A stretch of DNA of 64,000 nucleotides from Bacteroidales bacterium UBA5197 (GTDB lineage: Bacteria > Bacteroidota > Bacteroidia > Bacteroidales > Lentimicrobiaceae): contig DHVX01000029.1 in assembly GCA_002412885.1 (NCBI GenBank), positions 40,022 through 104,021 of the forward strand, written 5' to 3'. Every line of letters starts with the position of its first letter. The stretch's first letter is position 1. The notes beneath the pieces were generated by a model that saw nothing but the letters and a program-made list of their open reading frames with translations, ran no database searches and was not told the origin of the DNA. Positions 59,100 through 64,000 of this stretch are shown piece after piece. The position numbers were made by a program, and so were the translations under genes.

Positions 59100-60791
59100 A
59101 TGAACAAACCTGAGAAAACCAAACGGATTCCAGTCAGCAAAAGTGCCCCGGAAACACATATTTCTTTCGGAAAGTTTAAAATCACTGCCCGAAATGCAGG
59201 CATTGCACTGATTCTTATTTTCACATTTATACTTTACTCCGGTGCATTGCGCAACGATTTCCTCAGCGGTTGGGACGATGGCGAATACCTTTCCGATCCG
59301 TCAGTTTCGGGTGAAGGCCCGATTAATACCGCGGCCATTTTCAGCAATTTTCATCTTGGAATGTATCAGCCGCTTGCGGTGCTCAGTTTTGCAATCAACT
59401 ACAAAACGTCCGGGGCTGAATCCTGGGCTTTTATTCTGACCAACATTCTGCTTCATCTTTTGAATACATTACTGGTTTTTAAACTGATGGAACGATGGAT
59501 GAAAGGATGGATTCCTGCCGCAATCGTTGCCCTTTTGTTTGCGATTCATCCAATGCATGTGGAGTCAGTTGCATGGATTTCAACACGAAGTTCGGCACTT
59601 TACTCACTGTTTTATCTGTCGGGGCTGCTGGTTTGGGATAAGTACCTGGAGCAGGGACTTCAGCCAAAACATTATCTGCTTGCTTTGCTTTTCGCGATTC
59701 TGGCGCTTTTCTCAAAATCGATGGCGGCAACATTTCCGTTCATCCTTTTTGTGGTGGATTATATGAAACAACGAAAGTTCAGTCTGAGACTGATTACTGA
59801 AAAACTGCCTTTTTTTGTACTTTCGGTCATCTTTGGAATTGTTGCCATCAAAGCCTCCGCTTCATTCGGGCACATCACCGTTCTTGAACAGGATTATTCG
59901 CTGGTGCAGCGCTTTTTCCTGATCATTTATGGCGTTGCTTTTTACCTTTACAAACTCATTATACCAACCAATTTATCAGCCATTTATGCATTTCCTGAGC
60001 TGACTAACGGAAAATTGCCCGTCTATGTCTATGCTGCTGCACTTCCGGTGGCAGCTTTGGCGGCGGGCATATGGTTTTCGGGAAGGCACAGGCGTGAGTT
60101 TGTTTCAGGAGCACTGTTTTTTCTGTTTGCCATAGGCATGGTGCTTCCGTTATTCTGGTCACGGATTTTTATAACGGCAGATAGATACACCTACATTCCA
60201 TACATCGGACTATTTATGCTGATGGCCAGACCAATTACTGACTTATGGAACTCGCGCACCACCCTTGACCGCAGCACTTTGCGACTGTTTTTTATTGCAT
60301 CGGCACTTGTTTTGATTACCCTGAGCACAGCAACATTCAGGAGAATTGGTGTATGGAAAGACACTCCGACACTGCTTACCGATGTGATTGACAAAAAACG
60401 CTCGGATGCCGATATGGCGCACGGGTATTTTTATCTGGCCAATTATTACGATGGCGCCAATAATAACGAAGAAGCCATGAAATACTACGACCTGTCGCTC
60501 AGCCGGAACAACAAATACCTGTTGGCGCTCAATAACCGCGGAATTATCAAAGGCAAAACAGGAAATACAAGATCAGCCATCGCCGATTTTGAACAGGCAA
60601 TCCAAATAAAACCCGATTATGCGGAAGCCTATTACAACCGCGGCGTTGCCCTATACCAGACCGGCGACAAAACTGCAGCCTGCAAGGACTGGAAACAAGC
60701 GGTTTCGCTGGGCTTTAAACCGGCAGCACAGGCAATAAGTTTATATTGCCATGAAGCCAAACCACCTGATTTTGGGAAGATTGGGGAATAG
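59100..60791 (+). CDS. TMTC/GT-C-like membrane protein with C-terminal TPR
   Basis: A 563-residue membrane protein with about ten hydrophobic helices and a C-terminal TPR block (LLALNNRGIIKGKTGNTRSA). Signature parts are SGWDDGEYL, AIHPMHVESVAWISTRSSAL and the loop RIFITADRYTYIPYIGLF, as in TMTC/DUF1736-type putative O-mannosyltransferases with the GT-C fold. The acidic loop after the first helix (WDD) is the expected catalytic or metal site. ATG at 59100 (MNKPEKTKR) is preferred to GTG at 59088. Likely a protein O-glycosyltransferase; the sugar is not known. Confidence 0.8.
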   Translation: MNKPEKTKRIPVSKSAPETHISFGKFKITARNAGIALILIFTFILYSGALRNDFLSGWDDGEYLSDPSVSGEGPINTAAIFSNFHLGMYQPLAVLSFAINYKTSGAESWAFILTNILLHLLNTLLVFKLMERWMKGWIPAAIVALLFAIHPMHVESVAWISTRSSALYSLFYLSGLLVWDKYLEQGLQPKHYLLALLFAILALFSKSMAATFPFILFVVDYMKQRKFSLRLITEKLPFFVLSVIFGIVAIKASASFGHITVLEQDYSLVQRFFLIIYGVAFYLYKLIIPTNLSAIYAFPELTNGKLPVYVYAAALPVAALAAGIWFSGRHRREFVSGALFFLFAIGMVLPLFWSRIFITADRYTYIPYIGLFMLMARPITDLWNSRTTLDRSTLRLFFIASALVLITLSTATFRRIGVWKDTPTLLTDVIDKKRSDADMAHGYFYLANYYDGANNNEEAMKYYDLSLSRNNKYLLALNNRGIIKGKTGNTRSAIADFEQAIQIKPDYAEAYYNRGVALYQTGDKTAACKDWKQAVSLGFKPAAQAISLYCHEAKPPDFGKIGE

Positions 60792-61031
60792 GATTTTTGC
60801 CACCAAAACTCTAAAGCACCAAAATGCACCAAGATTTAGAGATTTTCTTTGAATATATTCAGTCAGGCATGTCTCGCACTCCCCAAGTTCACGGTTTATA
60901 GTATGATTCTATCGTATAGCGCTGCATAAATTGATGGTTCAACTGATATTTATTTATATTTGATGCGGTATTCAGATTTGCAAGAATTGATAATTGAGAT
61001 TAAAGATGATAGCTAAAACAAACTTTCTGTT

Positions 61032-62219
61032 ATGAGAAAACATATAATTGGCTTAGTATTTCTTGGACTGATTTTTAGTTGTTCCAGAAAACCAGAAAAT
61101 GATACTTTAATTCGGAATATTTGGATTGGTGATCATCACCTTACCCTGTACTTTGACTCAACCCAAAGCATCTATTTTCCATTGCCTGTGATACTCGATT
61201 TAACAGATTCCGATCATGCTATGTTTAAGTATTTTGCGGGGGATGAAACAAGAATAACCTGGAGTATCGATAACGGCATTTTAACAATTGACACAACTAA
61301 GTATAGAATAATTGCCCTTACCACTGATAGTCTTGTTTATTCTCCATATTTAAAGGAAAACCTTAAACCTGATGATGAGCCAAGTGAATATGAAGAAATA
61401 TCAATAGTTTCTGTAAGAGATGAGTATTATGTTTTTAAGCGGGTAAAGGAGTATAAACATAAAAAAACAGACACAAACATCGCTGACTATTTTATGAACA
61501 AATTGTTCTATAATTCCAGTTATGATTCCACCATGAATTATGGCGACTATCTTGATTTCCTTGATAATGAAGTAGTGATTTTCAAAATGCAAAGTGGAAC
61601 TTCACCAGCTATTCATCTGCAGGAAGAGTGCTGGCGAATTGAACAGTATAAAGGATATTCATTTTTATTTTTTTATCATAGTTGGATAAAAGGCAATGGA
61701 TTTACAGAAAGAGCTCATCAAATTCTAAACCTGAATGATGATGGATTTACTTTAGATAGATTTCCCGGGAATAAACAATCTGATTACATTTTAGCTGATC
61801 CCGAAAAAGATGATTTGCTCCATGCTAAAATGATTGGCAAATGGATATCAATTAATGACACCAGCAAGTTTTACAATCGGCACCTTCCTTTAGGGGGAAT
61901 TAAATCCGGAATTCATAAACTTTATAATGACACTTTAACCTACCATTTTTTTACTGATTCATTGTCAATATCAGGCAAAGGGTTCTTACCTATAAAATGT
62001 AACTGGAGGTTAAATTCTGACAACTCAATATTGATATATGAGCATTTAGTTGAAAGAGATGGTCAACAGGCTTTACATGTTGAATTTGCCAGAATTCACA
62101 ATTTCGAAAATGATTTACTGGAATTAGAACTATATGAGAATCATATTTCAACAGGCCTGAAAAAACCTGGAGTGGTAATATTAAACAGAGATCAGCGTTT
62201 TATAAAATTGAATGAATAA
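61032..62219 (+). CDS. lipoprotein of unknown function, two-part
   Basis: A 395-residue lipoprotein (MRKHIIGLVFLGLIFSCSRK). It is acidic and beta-rich, and the motif W-x-I-x-(D/N) occurs twice, at TRNIWIGDHHL-like (about residue 30) and at MIGKWISINDTSKFYNRH, suggesting two lipocalin-like or similar units. No family recognised. It is followed 82 bp later by a YiiX-like hydrolase and a further lipoprotein in the same direction. Confidence 0.65.
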   Translation: MRKHIIGLVFLGLIFSCSRKPENDTLIRNIWIGDHHLTLYFDSTQSIYFPLPVILDLTDSDHAMFKYFAGDETRITWSIDNGILTIDTTKYRIIALTTDSLVYSPYLKENLKPDDEPSEYEEISIVSVRDEYYVFKRVKEYKHKKTDTNIADYFMNKLFYNSSYDSTMNYGDYLDFLDNEVVIFKMQSGTSPAIHLQEECWRIEQYKGYSFLFFYHSWIKGNGFTERAHQILNLNDDGFTLDRFPGNKQSDYILADPEKDDLLHAKMIGKWISINDTSKFYNRHLPLGGIKSGIHKLYNDTLTYHFFTDSLSISGKGFLPIKCNWRLNSDNSILIYEHLVERDGQQALHVEFARIHNFENDLLELELYENHISTGLKKPGVVILNRDQRFIKLNE

Positions 62220-62301
62220 CGCAACAATTATAAGAAAAAACTTCGGGTGCATGATTGTTGCCTCATCGATTTTTGACAGTTTCAGATAAAATAAACCAAC
62301 A

Positions 62302-62979
62302 ATGAAAAAATCATTAATTACCCCGATAATAATTTCAATTCTGATACCAGGATTGATGATAATTGGTGTTATCAGATTTATCGGGCCTTTACTGGGTAAT
62401 GAAACCAAACATATTTATACAACAGATTTATATAATCTGGTGGAGGATGGAGATATAATTTTTCAAACATCAAAATCAAGCCAAAGTAAAGCAATCCAGA
62501 TAGCGACCAATTCAAAATACAGTCACCTTGGAATTATTTACAAGATAGAAGGAGACTTTTTCGTTTATGAAGCTGTTCAACCAGTTAAGCTAACTCCTTT
62601 TACAGAATGGGTTGAACAGGGAGAAAAAGGCCATTTTGTAATTAAAAGGCTAAAGAATGCAGATGAAATATTGACAAGTGATGTAAAAAACAAAATGAAA
62701 ACCGAGGGCGAAAAGTATAGAGGCAAAGATTATGATTTATATTTTGAATGGTCCGATGACAGAATTTATTGTTCGGAGTTGGTGTGGAAGATTTACAAAA
62801 ACGCTGCTGGCGTTGAAATAGGAGAACTTCAGAGATTGGATGAATTTAATCTGAACGATAAAATTGTCAAACAAAAAATGAAGGAACGCTTTGGAGATAA
62901 TATCCCTGAAAATGAAATCGTTATATCTCCATCAAGTATGTTCGAGAGTAAAAATCTGATTACGATTTACAGCAAATAA
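62302..62979 (+). CDS. YiiX/C92-type NlpC/P60-like cysteine hydrolase
   Basis: A 225-residue membrane-anchored protein (N-terminal helix IIISILIPGLMIIGVIRFIG). The papain-like permuted domain has LVEDGDIIFQTSKSSQSKAI, NSKYSHLGIIY (catalytic His) and DDRIYCSELVWKIYKNAAG (catalytic Cys), the order typical of YiiX-type circularly permuted NlpC/P60. Members cleave peptidoglycan peptides or amide bonds in lipids. Neighbouring lipoproteins suggest an envelope role. Confidence 0.82.
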   Translation: MKKSLITPIIISILIPGLMIIGVIRFIGPLLGNETKHIYTTDLYNLVEDGDIIFQTSKSSQSKAIQIATNSKYSHLGIIYKIEGDFFVYEAVQPVKLTPFTEWVEQGEKGHFVIKRLKNADEILTSDVKNKMKTEGEKYRGKDYDLYFEWSDDRIYCSELVWKIYKNAAGVEIGELQRLDEFNLNDKIVKQKMKERFGDNIPENEIVISPSSMFESKNLITIYSK

Positions 62980-63021
62980 AAAATGAAGTCCTATCGATAA
63001 AAAAACCTGAACAACAGACAT

Positions 63022-63678
63022 ATGAAACTAAAGCATAAACCATCCCTAATTGCAGTGACATGTTGTATATTCCTGATAACAAGCTGTATTCCCGGCAAAC
63101 AAACATCATTGTTCAGCAATATGAAAAAAGAGGCAGACACATTAATTGTGTTTAGTCCATATCTGGAGATTATCGCCTTTGATTACAGGACGAAAACCCC
63201 TGACAGTATTTTGGCAGACAAGAATAAAGAAATAATAACAAGGGTTACAAATCAGTTGCTATCCTCAAGGTACAAATTGAAACACATTGAAATGCCAGCG
63301 CTTGACAGTCAAAAATTATCAGATTTTTTTTTCATAGCAGATAACGTTCCGGGGGCAAATAATTCAACCCGACAACAGACATTTTTTCCGGAGTTGAAAG
63401 AAATAGACAACAATCAACTTGCTATGTTTATAACATTTCATGCAGAATACAATTCTGTAACCACCGCCATTACAGGAAGCACAAGTTATGGTGCAAGTTC
63501 GGTGAGAATTACGCCATCGGCAAGACCACGTTCTGATTTAAGGCTGATTATTTTTAATATGCAAACCAATGAAATAATCTTTTATAACAGGTATGATACG
63601 AGAAGTTACAGTGCCAATTCCCCTGCTGACGTGGAACGTATGACACGAAAAATATTAAGAGACATCTATTATAAATAA
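63022..63678 (+). CDS. lipoprotein of unknown function
   Basis: A 218-residue lipoprotein (signal KPSLIAVTCCIFLITSC, lipobox cysteine). The mature part has LIVFSPYLEIIAFDYRTKTP and a Ser/Thr-rich stretch (SVTTAITGSTSYGASSVRIT). It starts 42 bp after the hydrolase stop, so the two may be cotranscribed. No family recognised. Confidence 0.65.
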   Translation: MKLKHKPSLIAVTCCIFLITSCIPGKQTSLFSNMKKEADTLIVFSPYLEIIAFDYRTKTPDSILADKNKEIITRVTNQLLSSRYKLKHIEMPALDSQKLSDFFFIADNVPGANNSTRQQTFFPELKEIDNNQLAMFITFHAEYNSVTTAITGSTSYGASSVRITPSARPRSDLRLIIFNMQTNEIIFYNRYDTRSYSANSPADVERMTRKILRDIYYK

Positions 63679-64000
63679 CATCTGTGGCCAACAACATAGC
63701 AGCAAACCCCCGAAATCACACGAAAATTTTTATTATTGCGAACATCAACAAATAAGTTCTGGTGAAACGATACAATTTCATCACCATATCATTATATTTG
63801 TATGTGATTGATAGAGGCAGGAAGTGAAAATCAAGCATGCCATTGCTCTCCGGCCATTCAATGGTTATCAATCCAAATGATTATTGAAATTGAAAATACA
63901 GGTAAACAACATAAATCTGCGAAGCAAGCGGCCATATTTCATAGCTGCCAGCCAATATACATCAGCATCTTCACATTTCTAAAAATTTAACCTGCAATCA
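63679..64000. other. right edge without a defensible gene
   Basis: The last 322 bases contain only a 60-codon frame (63808-63990) without a start context, coding texture or homology that I can see. I annotate nothing here. Confidence 0.5.

Noticed and set aside
63808..63990. 60-codon plus-strand frame at the right edge
   Set aside because: No promoter, start context or recognisable protein pattern.

Overview
The window looks like a piece of a Bacteroidetes chromosome (Bacteroidales-like) carrying the right-hand part of a prophage. The bacteroidete assignment rests on several things seen here: many promoters with the TAnnTTTG -7 box, often with TTTG about 19 nt upstream; few Shine-Dalgarno sequences; a type IX secretion (T9SS) C-terminal sorting domain; a GldN-like lipoprotein; an hpt-adk-obg cluster; and many short-lipobox secreted proteins.

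Region 1 (1 to about 22.2 kb) is a prophage, cut by the left edge of the window. Nearly everything reads leftward as one long, tightly overlapping transcription unit. From the immunity region at 19-21 kb it runs through small DNA-binding regulators (LuxR-type, MerR/excisionase-type, XRE-type) and an initiator-type tRNA-fMet. Next come a recombination module (Sak4-like ATPase, PD-(D/E)XK nuclease, DnaQ-type exonuclease), ParB and MTase-like proteins, a SMARCAL1-like SNF2 helicase, a replication module (winged-helix initiator-like protein, VRR-NUC nuclease, DnaA domain IV-like protein), an HNH endonuclease, an ECF sigma factor, a nucleoside deoxyribosyltransferase-like protein, a ParB-methyltransferase fusion, small and large terminase subunits, and the start of the portal protein. 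Head, tail, lysis and probably integrase genes lie beyond the left edge. The immunity region is unusual: two paralogous short repressors, each facing a divergent promoter with its own dyad operator. A secreted protein with its own promoter (21.2-22.2 kb) looks like a lysogenic cargo gene.

Region 2 (22.3 to 23.3 kb) holds a hicBA toxin-antitoxin pair and two host tRNA genes (Leu-UAA, Gly-GCC), each with a terminator. The tRNA-Leu 3' end faces the prophage and is a candidate attachment site, but no att repeat is visible.

Region 3 (23.3 to 64 kb) is chromosomal. Housekeeping genes are mutS, a TrmH-family methyltransferase, dnaK, panB, an RluA-type pseudouridine synthase, obg, an unusual two-domain adenylate kinase, hpt and purE. 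Envelope or secreted proteins include an OmpA/TPR protein, a metalloprotease-propeller-barrel protein, a TPR-adenylate cyclase, a 1479-residue T9SS-secreted sedolisin-like protein with a 14-copy ATALVN hexapeptide block, an M16 peptidase, a GldN-like lipoprotein, a TMTC-like membrane protein and several unidentified lipoproteins. The intergenic spaces are rich in dispersed and tandem repeats (29.8-30.2, 39.9-40.1, 41.1-41.4, 44.9-45.4, 57.8-58.1 and 58.8-59.0 kb). One small secreted-protein gene (46.2-46.7 kb) is broken by a single TAG in its signal peptide.
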